From: Watersipora subatra
Lineage: Eukaryota; Bryozoa; Gymnolaemata; Cheilostomatida; Watersiporidae
Direction: 5' to 3'
Assembly (NCBI RefSeq): GCF_963576615.1
Contig: NC_088714.1
Span: forward strand, 3,286,001 to 3,350,000
DNA length: 64,000 nucleotides
Both the position numbers and the translations under genes were made by a program. Under the pieces are notes generated by a model. That model was not told the DNA's origin and ran no database searches. It worked only from the letters and a program-made list of their open reading frames with translations. Positions 1 through 13,700 of this stretch are shown here, piece after piece; the first letter of the stretch is position 1, and every line of letters starts with the position of its first letter.

Positions 1-289
1 AACAATTGAAACACTGCCTTGTTAGAGGTAGTGCTTCAATTAATGTGTAGCGGTAGTACATAGTAAATGATTATCAATACCAGTGTTGAAACCACTCACA
101 GGCGCCTTTAAGTTAGCATGTAATCATTCAGTTACTATTAACTGTCCATCATGTGATGATTTGTACAATAAGATGCCAACTGTATATTGTTTCTGAGATT
201 GGTTGTTGAAAACTTTTGAATTTGTTTCCTTTCTAATAAACTTCTTGCTTACTCCTAAGAATTTCGGTGAATGCATGTGATAACATTAG

Positions 290-1700
290 TGTACAACAAC
301 TTAGTTAAGTGCACAAAAGTGCACACCAACTTATCTAAGGCACACAAAAGTGTATACCAACTTAACTGAAGCATGCAATTGTGTACTCAAACTTAACTAA
401 GGCACACACAAGTGTACACCAACTTAATTAAGGCTAAAAAAATGTAAAAATGCTAACAAACTTAACTACGTCGCACAAAAGTGCACACTAATTTAATAAA
501 GGCCCACAAAAGTACACCTATTTAATTAAGGCACACAAAAGTGTACATTGACTTAACTTCGGTACACAAAAAGCGTACACCAACTCAACTGCATAAAAAT
601 GTACACCAACATAATCAATGCAAACAAAAGTATTCAACAACCTAACCAAGGCCCACAAAAGTGCATACCAACTTGAAGGTTGATTTGCAACAGAATTCAC
701 ATTACAATTATTCAGTATCAAATGATTCACCATATTTTACTCTGCTGTGTTGTAAGTACAAAATATGTAGAAATGTGATTACAAGCTCTTAAAAGCTCAA
801 AAAGGAACAGTTAATCGCAGCCATCACGAAAACGCCGTAGATTGGAATCCCTTTCCAAAATGGCTCAAATAGGACATAGTTGAACATGATGGCTTCTGTT
901 TACACTTTCACGCAACCTCATTCATCGAAATATTTTCACAAATATACTTCACGCATTCAATAAAACCACGTCTATTGTTCTTATGCATCTATTTCATCAT
1001 CATTGTAATGCTGTCACTTTGAGAACTGATATCTCAAAACCTACCATAAAAATTCGTTCAATTTTTTAATCTTAGCTCAAAGGAGTGCATATCGTCCTCT
1101 GATAAGCATGATCTAGTCATAATCTGATCATGTGACCCATATTTCCTGCCAAATAGCGCGAACATTTTCTCCAGCGTTTTCTGATCATCACAGGTGACCC
1201 AGCAGGCTCTTCATATTTATCAGAGGATGATATGCACCTCCTAGAGCTAAAGTTGAAAAATTAAACGAATTTTAATGGTAGGTTTTGAAATATCAGTGTT
1301 CAAAGTGACAGCATTACAATGATGATGAAATAGACGTGTAAGGACAATAGACATGATTTTATTGAATGCATGAAGTTTATTTGTGAAAATATTTTGACGA
1401 ATGAGGTTGCATGAAAATGTAAACAGAAGCCATCGTGTTCAACTACGTCCCATTTGAGTCGTTTTGGAAAGGGATTCCAAAATACGGCGTTCTCGTGATG
1501 GCTGCGATTAACTGTTCATTTTTGAGATTTTAAGAACTTTTAACCAAGTTTCCACATACTTTGCACCTACAACACAGCAGAGTAAGACATGGGAACCTTT
1601 TGATACCAAATAACTGTAATATGAATTTTGTTGCAAGTAAACTTTTAACTAAGGCATACAAAAGTGTACACCAATTTATTTAAGGCACATAAAAGTACTT
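290..1700. repeat. Degenerate ~32-bp tandem repeat, interrupted by a foldback element
   Basis: From about 290 to 672 a unit of roughly 32 bp (core AAGGCACACAAAAGTGTACA followed by CCAACTTAACT) recurs about a dozen times with many substitutions. The same unit resumes at about 1646-1700, directly after the foldback element at 677-1644. The array was therefore continuous before that insertion. No gene is seen in 1-1719. Confidence 0.8.
673..1648. mobile_element. TTAA-type foldback MITE, copy 1
   Basis: Two arms of about 430 bp are inverted copies of each other (about 677-1110 and 1205-1644) around a short centre. The outer ends read AGGTTGATTTGCAAC and, in reverse complement, AGTTTACTTGCAAC. 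They are flanked by TTGA on the left and TTAA on the right, which fits a degraded TTAA target site as used by piggyBac-type transposases. The same element occurs at 12369-13244 with intact TTAA flanks. There is no transposase frame, so it is non-autonomous. The superfamily is inferred from the target site only. Confidence 0.82.
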
Positions 1701-1719
1701 TCCTTTGATATTTTTACAG

Positions 1720-4700
1720 ATGACCTCCACCATCGCAGAGACGCTGTCTGCAGCCGGTAAGCAATTTAGCTACCATTGTAACAAATAATTAATGACTTGT
1801 TATATCGTTGAAAACTGATTATTAAGGTTTAAGCTGTTGAGCTGATTTTATTGGTTTGTATTTAAGCTGCCCTCGAGTAACAAAGTTTGCTCATAAAACT
1901 AGTTTTCTAGCATACTCTATGTGAACATGAAACATGTCTCACAGTAGGCTTGTATGTATGGAATTAGCTGCATCCTGAGGTCTTACCTTCATTCCATCTT
2001 AGCTCATTAAATATTCTCATTGTAAATCTTTGGAATAGAGATGGTTTTCTAAGTTTAAAAAAAAAGACCAGTTACTGTTCACATTGCGCTTCATTCGGTG
2101 AAATATGCATGATATTTGACTTAATTTGTAATTGTAAAGGTTTTTTTATAGTTCTATGTAGAGCATTTATAACTGTTTGATTTTCACCTCTGTGATCTCC
2201 CAAGTGTGTTTCTAAACTTAGGTAGCTAAGGTCATTGACGTTCACTCATAATATATCATTTTTCGCGCTTCTATTTCCATTATACAAATACTTCTCCTAT
2301 GCGATATAGTCTTATTTCATTATGGAGTCGATGAAAGCTAGCATGTACAAGTGCGATGGCATTCAGATATATATTGCTAAAATTACAGGCTTGGATGGAG
2401 GCGAGAGATGTACAGCCAATTTGGATCAGCTCTCGACACAGAGCGATGAGTTGAGGCTAGATGTCATGACCTTTTTGAAGAGTAAATACGAGGACTTTGA
2501 TGCTTGGCTAGATAAAACTAGCTCCCTATTTAAACGCCATGAACAGTTACATACCAGCATGCGCTCCACCTCTCAGCTCATCCAGAGTCAGGTAATCTTT
2601 TACAGGTGTGACATGAGGTTTGACAGAGTATATGACAGAACTTTATGCAGTAATAACTTCTCCTTCCTTGATTTTATGTCTAAATTGGTTTTAATGTAGA
2701 GTTGTCTCTCTTAATCTGCTGTTTGGGTGATGCACATGTACTGGAGAAATGCTCACAACTATGCATTTCATTTGCTAAGTAAACAACACTTCATATCTCT
2801 GTATATAGTGAAAAGGATGAAAAATTTGGCTGTTTTCATACATTTATTGCAGTTAAAATTATGGGGCTTCGGGTGTACTGTTTTTGTATTATCTAAATAA
2901 GTTTAATACAAACAAAACGAACATTCCATTGTTAAACTTTTTTGACGTTTGATATGTTATTGCTCGTATTGATAAACAGGGACACACAATAGACGTGATT
3001 CTTTAGCCGAACAGTCCAATAACTAAGCAGAGTGACAACCCATTCCTATGTCTATTAATGATAAGATTTGTTTTTATGACATATATTAAGCTATTTAAAA
3101 TAATCCCTTCAAAGCCTCTCAGCGAAAAATAGCTGATAATAATACGTGCCCAAAGCATTACTTATTTTTAGTAATGCAAGTAGACAACTACATAACTGCA
3201 ACAGCAAAGCTTCGCATTTGTCATTGACCTGTGTTACTGATGTTGGGGAAGCATGCTGAATGATTATTGATTGTTATATGAGGAAATTACTCTTCATTAA
3301 TGTGAAGTTGTCTGACCTGTAACTGCGTTAAAAAATACCTGTACTTTGCTGCTGTCACACCACATGGGAAATATTGGCCTTATCGGCATCTTAAGAAGCC
3401 TCAGTTATTTGTAGAGGCTGTACAGCTGCAAATAAAATGTGTTCTGGCTTTTAACAAATTTGTCAGCATTTTATGTCACCGCCTTCCGCGGTACTAGATC
3501 TTATTTGCATCAGTTCCAACTCACGCGTGATATAGAGTCTCCTGACATGTCTCCTCTCAGATATACATATATAATAGTTAGTGTCATCCCAATTCTAAAT
3601 GCACGCACAGGCTGCTCATAAGGAAATTTATCTTTTTGTTTTTATTCACCAGATTAGTTGGTGCACAACTTTCATTCTGTGATGTCTTATGTAGACATCT
3701 TATACAGTTAAGGCTTGTATTGACAGTTGGAAGCAAAAAGGCAGCCCGCAGGATACGCCGGGGCTACTGCGGAGCTAGACAAAGTGACAGAGACATTACA
3801 TGTTCTTGAGTTGCTTCTGGAGGCCCACAAGCTGCAGCAGCTCATGCAGGAGCAGCTGGCGCAGAAAGACTACTGTGAGTCAAGTTCTTCTCTCAGCAAG
3901 ATGAAGGACTGTTTGGATCGTCTAGATCATGGTCCACCTGGCCTCACTATCGTTAAGGTATTTTAGTCTAATCTTGCTGCGTTACTTAAAAACTTATTTC
4001 TTGACATTTAGTAGAAGCTCTTACATCAATAATTCGTTCCGAGAACGTGTACGTTATAGCCATTTCACATTATACATGTAAATTGCTTAATCGCATCCCT
4101 TTAGCACTTTAAGAAGGAAAACTAAACTTAACTTTATAATTTAATGATTGTACGGTAGCTGTAGTATTATTGGTTTGTTTTGACAAATTTTCTCTTTTTT
4201 TGTCTCTTTCATTCGGTTTATGGTCCATGATTTCAGTTATTATGTTTATTCTATGTTTTATGGCCAACATAAATTCAACAATTATTCAAACAAATAAAAA
4301 ACTTCATTATTTGTTTACAGGCCTTTGAGATAAACAACTAGATTTGGAAAACCAATGTTGCTGAGTTTGACCAACTAGTTCGTCTAGTTTGACCAACTAA
4401 CTGAGCTAGTTCTTTGTTAATCAAATGCTAGAAAAGGAAAGGTAATTCACAAGAACCATTCCAATTGCTACATTGGTCAGCACTTTCTTTAACATCAAAG
4501 AGATAAACAACTCGTATGTGAACTGTTGCTTACAGGTAAAGCAACAGTTCACAGACTTAACAGCGGATTAAATTTATTTAAATTAAATTTAAATTTGTTT
4601 ATAGAATACTTTTGTTTTTACTCAAACTGACACAAAACATAGAAACTATGTTTAATCCATGGCTAGCTGAATGACTGGCGTTGCCCGGGTAATAAAAAAG

Positions 4701-7700
4701 TCTGCAGAAAACCTATTTTTAATCAGCATATACATTTACCATTCTAACTTTTAAACTTCACATCATGAGAAAAGTGTTTTCTGTGCAGTTCAAATAAATT
4801 AAGAGAAAAAATAAACAATGAGTAGATGGAAATGTGTGTATAAAAAAGGTTACTGTTGCAGCAGAAGCTCGTTGTATTCAAAGTTTTGATGGATGACGTT
4901 GGTACCTCTCGATACTGGTACAAACTCAAAAATGGGATATCAGACCTTCTTTGTCTTACTGAACGGAGAGAGAATGTAGAAGCAATTCTTACTCCAGACA
5001 ATACAATTGTTCACATGAAAAGATTTTAGCTTTTGCATATTTATCGAAGCCAGAAATGTAAGTGTAACGGGACATTTGAAATTAAAACGGCACTTTTGAA
5101 AATTACAAATTAAAAAAATAGGATATAATGGTGAAACAAATTTGCTTTTAAAAATTTCCAAAAATACCAAACACAAAGGGTAATATTAATTAATAATAAT
5201 AAGTGCACATTTAGTGTGTGCAATTGCGAAAAGGATATACAGTATATGGTTAGAGCGATGTGAATGATAAGAATGGCTTAGTCTTGTGGTTATGCGCACT
5301 TGTTTGTAAACTTGCAATTAAAATGTCGCGAAATCAATCCTGTACAAAGGTGATTTTTCGTTGCGAAAACGTTCTCTATAACTGGACAGATGAATAACAG
5401 ACAGACAAACATTGAGGTTTATATATATATAGACTAGCTGTGCTACCCGGCGTTGCCCGGGTAATAAAAAAGTCTTTGGACAGAAAATTGATTTGTATTT
5501 AACATATAACAACATTTTCCATTCTAACTTTCAAACTACATATCATGAAAAGTGTTTTGTGCTGTTGAAATAAATTAAGACAAAAATAAAAAAACCATAA
5601 AGGTTTTAAAGCTTGGTCAAACAACTATAACTTTCAAACTTCATACCCTGAGGAAATGATTTTGTGCAGGACAGGTTCTTTTCTTTGGAAGCATTAGACA
5701 ATGCTTACTTCAATGAAACTTCTGAGAATACATGTATTTAACAGATTAAACAAAAAATATGACAGAATATGGTAGTATTTTGTAGTTGAAATTTTAATAG
5801 AACAATGTCTGCCAAAATAGTTGAATGAAAAATTAATATTGATAATAAAGATTGGAAACTAAGTAATAATAACAACAGTGATAGGAAAATGAATGAATAA
5901 TGTTTAAACTTCAAACACGATGAAATCTATGGTTGACCCTAATGGTATGTGCATTTTAGCGAATTTCCCAGCAATTGCGTAGTAGCTTAATTTTATTATT
6001 TGTTGAAAACATGACCCACGATCTTTAGGACTTTCATGGTATTGACAGTAGTTTACAAAAAAATTTTCTATACTAGAAATTCCACTGTCATACAGCCCAC
6101 GACCAAAGTGATATTGGAAAAAAAGAAAGGGTACTGATGGTTAAGAAATTCAATATTAGCAGTCAAATGGCACTGCAGCGCAATAGGATAACTGCAATGG
6201 TAGCTGTAATGTAATGGGTGTGGGTGTTATTATATACAATAAACAGCAATAATGAAAGGAAAAGATTATGTTTATATTTTTCTCCCTGCTATAGGAGAAA
6301 TGCAATATTGGCCAATATTAGAAGTAGAATGCACTGATATTATTAGAATAACCAATATTATTAATATAGTAATAATAGAAAACCAATGCACCATTTCGTT
6401 TACATTTCAAAATGTCATAGCTAACAATATCGAGAAGTTGTGATATTTATATAGACTTTTAGAAAATCTATTCAAAAAGTGTTTGGTCATGACAAACAGC
6501 AATAATGAAAGGAAAATATTATATGTTTATATCTCTCCCCCTGCAATAGGAGAAATGCAATATTGGCCAATATTAGAAGTTAAATGCACTGATATTATTA
6601 GAATAACATATTACCCATCATCGATGTTGTTACCGTGACTATTACACTTCAATAGTCATCTAAATTTATAATTAAATATTGTAATAATCTCATAAGAACC
6701 GGAAGAAAAAAATATCATCGTCATTTCCTTTACTTTCACTGCTTTGGACATCAGTTAGAATACTAAAGTACTCAAAAGTTTCCAAAATGTCAGTTACTTT
6801 GAAATCGGCAAAAAAGAAACGATTTCTGTACTTCTACGTTAATTACAGAAACCTTCGGCAATTCGACAATGCTATAGACTGGTGAAATGCGCACATTATT
6901 TTTTCGTGAAATGCGCATGACTTAATAGTTCTCTTCTCTGTCGCTCGGCGTTTCGTTTGCCGGTCTTAACTTTTATTAAACCAAGCTTGTCAAGCGTTTT
7001 GTGACGAATTTCGGCCAAATTAATTTGTCTATTTGTGTATAATCCGATCAGATGGGTAAGGTTTAGGAATATGTCGATAATTTACAAAGACTTGGTAACA
7101 TATTTAAATAGCCTTATATGTGTTTTGTATCGTTATTATACTTTAACGACTCTACAAAACGATGGTTAAATTTGTTGATGAGATTTTGAAACAAGGGTTT
7201 GCGCCGTTAATAATGAATAATTTTCGTAAGTTGTGTGCACATGCATTTATCATAAAAACTCTCGAACTTCGCTCCCGCTCGTTTGGTCATGGGAAAATCA
7301 GCCTAAAATAACGAAGCAATTTTCGTTTGAGAATTTCCAACTTAAAAACGAACATTTTTTGTGTAAGTTTTGTAAGTGCCTCCCTAGTTAGAAAGAAGAT
7401 AATTACTTATGTTGATGAAATTTAGCCAATTCAGATTTAGATTTTTGTGATTACACAGATAATTAAAGTAGCAGCGCTGTCTCTGATAGTGGTAAAAGTA
7501 ATAGTTTTGTAAGACTAAGGTACATTGTAGACGATCGTTTTTGATTCGTAGCGATCGTAGCTTCACGTAGCTTTAGCAAGGCACAAAGTGTAGATACAAT
7601 GACTTTTTTGCACAGTAATGTTTGCTAACATGTTTGGGAACATAGAATAGGCAGTGGAAGGCTTAATGATTGTGGAGCGCAAGGTACCAAGTCAGAATCC

Positions 7701-10700
7701 AAAAAACATAATGTGGCTGGGAAAAAAGTCTTCTGAGCAGCTTGAATAAATTTGTGGCAAACTAAACGTAGATGTAAAATAAATAGCCTATATGTAAACT
7801 ACAAAATATCGATGCAACGTATATATTTTGGTTACGTATATAATCAATACAAAAATCGCCAAATTCGAGGGTTGAGATAAATTATTAGCTTTAATGAAAA
7901 AAGACGAAGAAGCATCGCGATGCATATACTAGGGTCCCAAAACATTTCTGATAAAGGGCATCGTAACGCGAGGCTAAAATAATTGGCACGCGCAAGATAT
8001 ATGTGGTATATGATATCATAACTGTACTATTTTGTGCTGGGTCAGTGGTAGAGCGTGCGAATAAGAACCTTGTCGATGCATTCGTCGTGAGTTCAAATCC
8101 ATCAGAAAACAGAATTTTAATATCGAGATTTTAAGATCTATCGCTGGAGAGACACTCATACATGCTTTGATAAATATATATATAGACATGTACAAAATGT
8201 GAATTCGACTCTATGTCATGCTTTTTCACCTTTCACAGCCAGTGCTTGTTCCTATTGCGGCAATAAGTTTGAGACCTCTGTATACCACCAGTATGCACAT
8301 GTGTGGTTAGCTCAAGTATACCTGCCACCTGTTTATTATTCTACTATAATTAACTAATAATAATAATAAATAATATGCTGCTTAGTATATGTCTGTAAGT
8401 TCTTTTAAACTGTGCAGTAGTATAAAACAAGGTTGTTCTTTAGCTTGGGAGATGTGTCCGGCTGCCGGGCGACTTTGACCAACCTATAAACTTTTAGTGA
8501 AAAGATCAGTCACAAAAAATGGCAGCCTGCGTTGTTTTTACAACGGCTGACAAAATATGTGTTTTTAAAGCATGCATTAAAAGTTTTTGCATGCGCATGA
8601 AGACAGTTTTTCATGTAATAAACTTCATGGATAGCCAGTATTACTAAAGAAGTGGCCAATGCTGTGTGCATAAATACTCGCTTTATTGCACAACTGAGCA
8701 GTGATTTGTCTGTTTGTTTTGTGTTTGCATGAAGATATTCTTAATCTGAGAGTCGTTGTGTCTGCAGGCTCTGCGAGTTGAACAGACCTTGCTAGCCGAA
8801 ACATTACGGCAAGCCATGACAGATGATTGGATCAGTTTTATGCGAGTCAGCAAACCAAATTCTAGCTCAGAAGGTTGGTACAAGTGCCAAGTTTGAAATA
8901 ACAAAGTAACGCAATGAGTTTAATTCAGCGAAATTGAAAAGGTGGTTGAACCTGTGATCTGAGGCACTTAACAAATGAAAAGTTTTTATTAAAGGAGGTG
9001 TTCTGCGGCCAATTCTAAGCATTTTAGTAAAATGGTTATTGGCGGACAACTTTCCTTAAATCGAAAGTAATTTCCTCGTGAAATATTTTATAGTCGTTTG
9101 TCACGCCTAGTAACTAGAGATGGATCAAGACACGAGACATCTTGAGTATCGATCGGTCTCGTCTCGACCTAACTATTGCCAAACTCGAGACAGGAAATAG
9201 AACTAAAGCGCCTGCGCACGGCTGTTAAACCATGGCTTCTCGCGGTAACAACAACTCCATATATTGTAATGTACTGCAGGCAACTGCCTTTAAAGTTATA
9301 CCCACTCCGTTACTACTTGTCGTTATTGATTATGTTGGTCACCAAGTCTAATCATGTCGTCCGAACAACGGCCCTGTTAATATTGTGTAGTCCGGTTCGG
9401 TGTCCTTAAAACAGATACCGGGTCGTATCCAATTACCCTCTGGATAATCCGATTTAATAAATAAGACTGTTGTGGGTAAGATGTCTGTATTCTATCGTAT
9501 CGTGTCCAAACACCAACTGCCCTTCATAAAATTCGGGCCTTTTTTATATACTACCAATTGCGAGTAAAACTTGCCCGGACACGGCGAAATGAGCTAAAGG
9601 CCGTGTCAACCATAGTCCGTGTTCGGGTAACAATAACATTTTTGTTAGTTCAATATAAGAATATATACAGTAATTCATATAATTTCATGAGTACAATTTA
9701 AATACAATTCACATACTACAGTTAATACACAAACAAAACTTAACATAAATGAAACAATAAGAATGAAAGTGTTATCGTGTGTTCTTTTAGTTGCGGTACT
9801 TCTTTGTAGGTCGATGGCTATCGGTCTCATTACACATTTTATTACATTAAAAAGTAAGACCTATTCAATAGATGATAAAAATATACATGTACAAAGTAAT
9901 ATGTATAAAATAATTGTTATCAATCAAGCTCAAAATTCTTAAAAATATATAACTTCGCTATTTAAGCCGTTTGTGTTACTTTTGTTTACAAAAACTCCAT
10001 GCATATCGCTATTAAAATGTTGCGTTTAAATCGTTTACACCAGGTGAAAATTCAATTTAAAAAGAGGTTTATCAATTTTATATATCAAGTACGCTAGTCC
10101 TTGTGTAGGGAAATCATCACCAAATGCTCATTATTTTACTGTCTCGTGTCTCGAGTTTTTACAAGACAGTGTCTCGAGTCTCGTCTCGAACTTAGAAAAC
10201 CTGTCTCGTTCCACCTTTACTAGTAACAGTAACACAGGTCGATGACAGATGAAAAATCTTTTAGAACATGGAATTAAGACAAGCTTACCAGCTTTGCTTA
10301 TGTTGCATTTGCAGATCTCAACTTCCATTTTTATCACTGCCACCGTCTTATCAATAGTCTGAAATGTTACATTAAGTGGGAGCTATGGGTATAGAGTTGT
10401 CACGCATTGCTATTGCAGAAGATAATATTGTGACCTTCACTATAAACAAGAGTAAGTCATCAGACCGCCTGGTAGGTCTGTATAAAACTCTACATTCGGA
10501 GGGTCTCTTGAAGTTGCGGCTCAAGCCACTAGCTGAAGCTATTACTCTCTGCTTTGACTGGATAGTCAACCATCCAAAGACCAGTGTCACCGAGGAACTG
10601 ACAGATGTCAGCATGTGCTTGACTGTTACGAGGACTACTAAAAGGTGTGTAGATCGCTGATAAAGTCGCTGACCAAATGCAAGCAAGAAAAGTGTGCCCT

Positions 10701-13700
10701 TGAGTGTCTTTTCTGGTCGAGGCTGTTTTTTTTTCAAAAGAACTCAACACCCAGATTTCTTTCACATACATATTTACTAGCCAGAGTACTTGTTGGCAAC
10801 ATCAGGTAATCTGACATCAGGGCACTGAACCCGGTTTGATCATCTCACCAGAATTTGTTTCCCTCGGTTAAATAAATATATATCGCATCTTAAAGAATGG
10901 TGTTGGAAAACATTTCTAAAATCTTTAGTGAGAAGTCAGTAGTCTGTCTACATGCCAGTTTTCAAATAATTCTACTCAGCCGTTTGGAAGTCTATTCGAC
11001 ATGAGGGACAAGAGACCTACAGACTTATCATTTCATAGACATGCATGTAGAACAGTTCAGACATTGCTATATAGTTCTTTGTCTTCTAGTAGACAACCTG
11101 ACTTACGTTTATTGAAGATTACGACAGCTAGGGCTGCCTCTCTCTGATATTGTGTGAAATTTTGGCTTACGAAAAGGATTATTTCCTTCATGCTCTACTT
11201 ATTGGGTTGAGCATCCTTCTATTCCAGTGTGTCCCCATCGGCTCCGTCTGTCGTCTTCAAGTCACTCTACAACCTCATCAAGTCTCTGGCTGGTTGTCTC
11301 CAAGCAACTTTCAACATTAATGACGCAAACACTTCTTTAATGTCAGAGTTGAGTTCGGTGTGTGGCTCTCGTCCAATAGACATTGTGATTAAGGGATGTC
11401 TCTCTCCGTCTGTACCAACTAGTCAGTCAGATCTTAATAAATACAGAGACGTTGCGGGCTCTACAGAAAAACTACAAGTGAGTTGTCAAGTTCCATTATA
11501 GCATTTTTTTCATCTCTTGTTCCGGAAAGTAGTAGACATCAACCAATCATAGTTCTTGTCACTAAGTTTTTGCTACTTGCTGCTTTCAAACGTTTGAAAT
11601 AACATATTCGCGAATACAGCTAGTCATTGAGAGCTAGTCATAAAAATGCCCTTAAAAATAGTAAATTTTTATTGTAATATTTAAAAGAATGCTTTGAAGT
11701 TTTGTGGTTTGCACTGTTTAATCTCTTTTGTTTACCAAGCAGTGTTCTATCGAATAATAATGTGAAGATATTTCATTTCTTTACAGGTTTTTTTTGCAAA
11801 AGTTGGATTTTTGACTACGGAGTCAGAGTCCATGATATCATACATGAGCAACCTGGATGTGCTCTTCGCAAACAAGAAATGCCAGCAGATCCTCTCTGAA
11901 GCACGACAACTCATGAAAGCTGATCTGTATAAAACTATCCAACTTGAGCCTGGAGATGACTGCGCTAATTGGTCTTCCTTTGTGGCCAAGTGCGTTTGCC
12001 TTCTTATTTGCCTGCTCCTTAACATTTGCTTTGCATGTGACTTCATTTATGTGTATTATTCACTGTCTGTCTATAGCCGTTGATATAGGAAATACGATAT
12101 TCACTTGGCTTGTATTGCGGACTTAGTGCCCACGGCTCCTCTCACCTATGGCCTGAGTGCCGACAATCCTTCGTACTTCTGGACTAGATTCCCAAGACTC
12201 CATGTAAGTTGTAACGTAAGTTTTGGTTTAAGGGCCGAGACATCAGAGGGGAGTGGAGATACCAACTCCAACTTACAGTCACGGATGGCTAAGCTCAGTG
12301 AAAACACCCTCAAGTTTCCTTCCTGCGCAATCAGGTGAGAATGACCTTCCAGAATCACCTTCAATTAAAGGTTGACTTGCAACAAAATTCGCATTACAGT
12401 TATTTGGTATCAAAAGATTCACCATGGCTTACTCTGTTGTGCTGTAAGTGCCAAATATGTGGAAATGTGATTACAAGCTCTTAATAGCTCAAAAACGAAA
12501 AGCTGCCGTAGATTGGAATCTCTTTATTTCGATGACGTAACCACGATATTTGGTTATCGTCTTGTCACGTATGTTCTCACGTGAATTGAAAGGCCAATAC
12601 AAAGCTCAATATAAAACTTATCGTAGTACTAGTTTATGACAAACATTTCCGGTTTTACCGAAGACCCCGTATCAAATATAGATGCCCGCTACTTTACAGT
12701 TTTGTTTCGGCATTATTCAATCGTCAAGTTGTAATCTGATCATGTGACCCAATACTTCGCAAATAATTTTTGCAGCACTTTTCGATTATCACAGGCGACC
12801 AACAGGCTCGTCATGATTATTAGACAAGAATATGTACTCATTCGAGGTAAGGTTAAAAAGTTTAACGATTTTTTACGATAAGTTATAAGATATCAGTGCT
12901 AAAAGTGACAGCATTACGATGACGATAAAACAGACGCGTAAGATCAATAGACATAGTTATATTGAATGCGTGAAGTATATTTGTGAAAATATTTCGACGA
13001 ATAAGGTTGCATGAAAGTGTAAACAGAAACCATCTCTCACAACTACATCACATTTGAGCCGTTTTGGAAAGGGAATCCAAACTACGGCGGTCTCCTGTGG
13101 CTGCGATTTTCTGTTCGTTTTTGAGCTTTTAAGAGCTTGTAATCACTTTTCCACATATTTGGCACCTACAACACAACAGAGTAAGACATGGTGAATCTTT
13201 TCATATCAAATAACTGTAATGTGAATTTTGTTGCAAGTCAACCTTTAAGCTTTTATTGTGCTTACTGTAAAACCTCCAATTGAAAGCTATGGGGCTCTTT
13301 TTTTTAACTTTTCCTCTGTGGCGGTCAAATAGAGCTGGCATTTAAATAGAGGCTGTCATTGTTTTTTGGGAATTGCGTCAGAATTGTGGGAAGATACATT
13401 TAGCCCATTTACGGGCGAAGCGAATGTTGCACATATTTTGCAATCTCTTTTCGGCAAAGCGACATTAACCCTTTTGGATGCAATAAATCTGCTAACTTAC
13501 CTTCCAACTTGTCAGAGATATCTGAATAAAGATGCATTTAGAAACCGAGAAATATTTTTACCAGTTGGTATTTATTGCTTGCAATTAACTTGCGATGATA
13601 TTATAGCCTGTTTCCTGCTTTGCAATTTGTTGTAGCTTTCAATTTTCATGTCGCTCTTAATTTGAAAAATGTTTCTATATTATAACTATATTTAACAAGG

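Larger units (their letters stand above)
3958..8767 (+). other. ZW10 intron 3 (4.8 kb), filled with repeats
   Basis: The intron lies between phase-0 exons. It contains a diverged dispersed repeat (about 4020-4270, related to 15460-15910 and 22325-22650) and two elements with a GC-hairpin head and tRNA-like tail (4672-5430 and 5431-8190). No coding sequence is supported. The open frames here are short and AT-driven. Confidence 0.75.

Noticed and set aside
8036-8105. Possible functional tRNA gene
   Set aside because: A-box and B-box motifs are present, but the stems are imperfect and the segment is followed by a SINE-like tail; better read as a tRNA-derived repeat.
10131-10771. Minus-strand frames of 70-121 codons opposite ZW10 exon 5
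   Set aside because: They are shadows of the + strand ZW10 exon, which has conserved family residues and matching splice phases.
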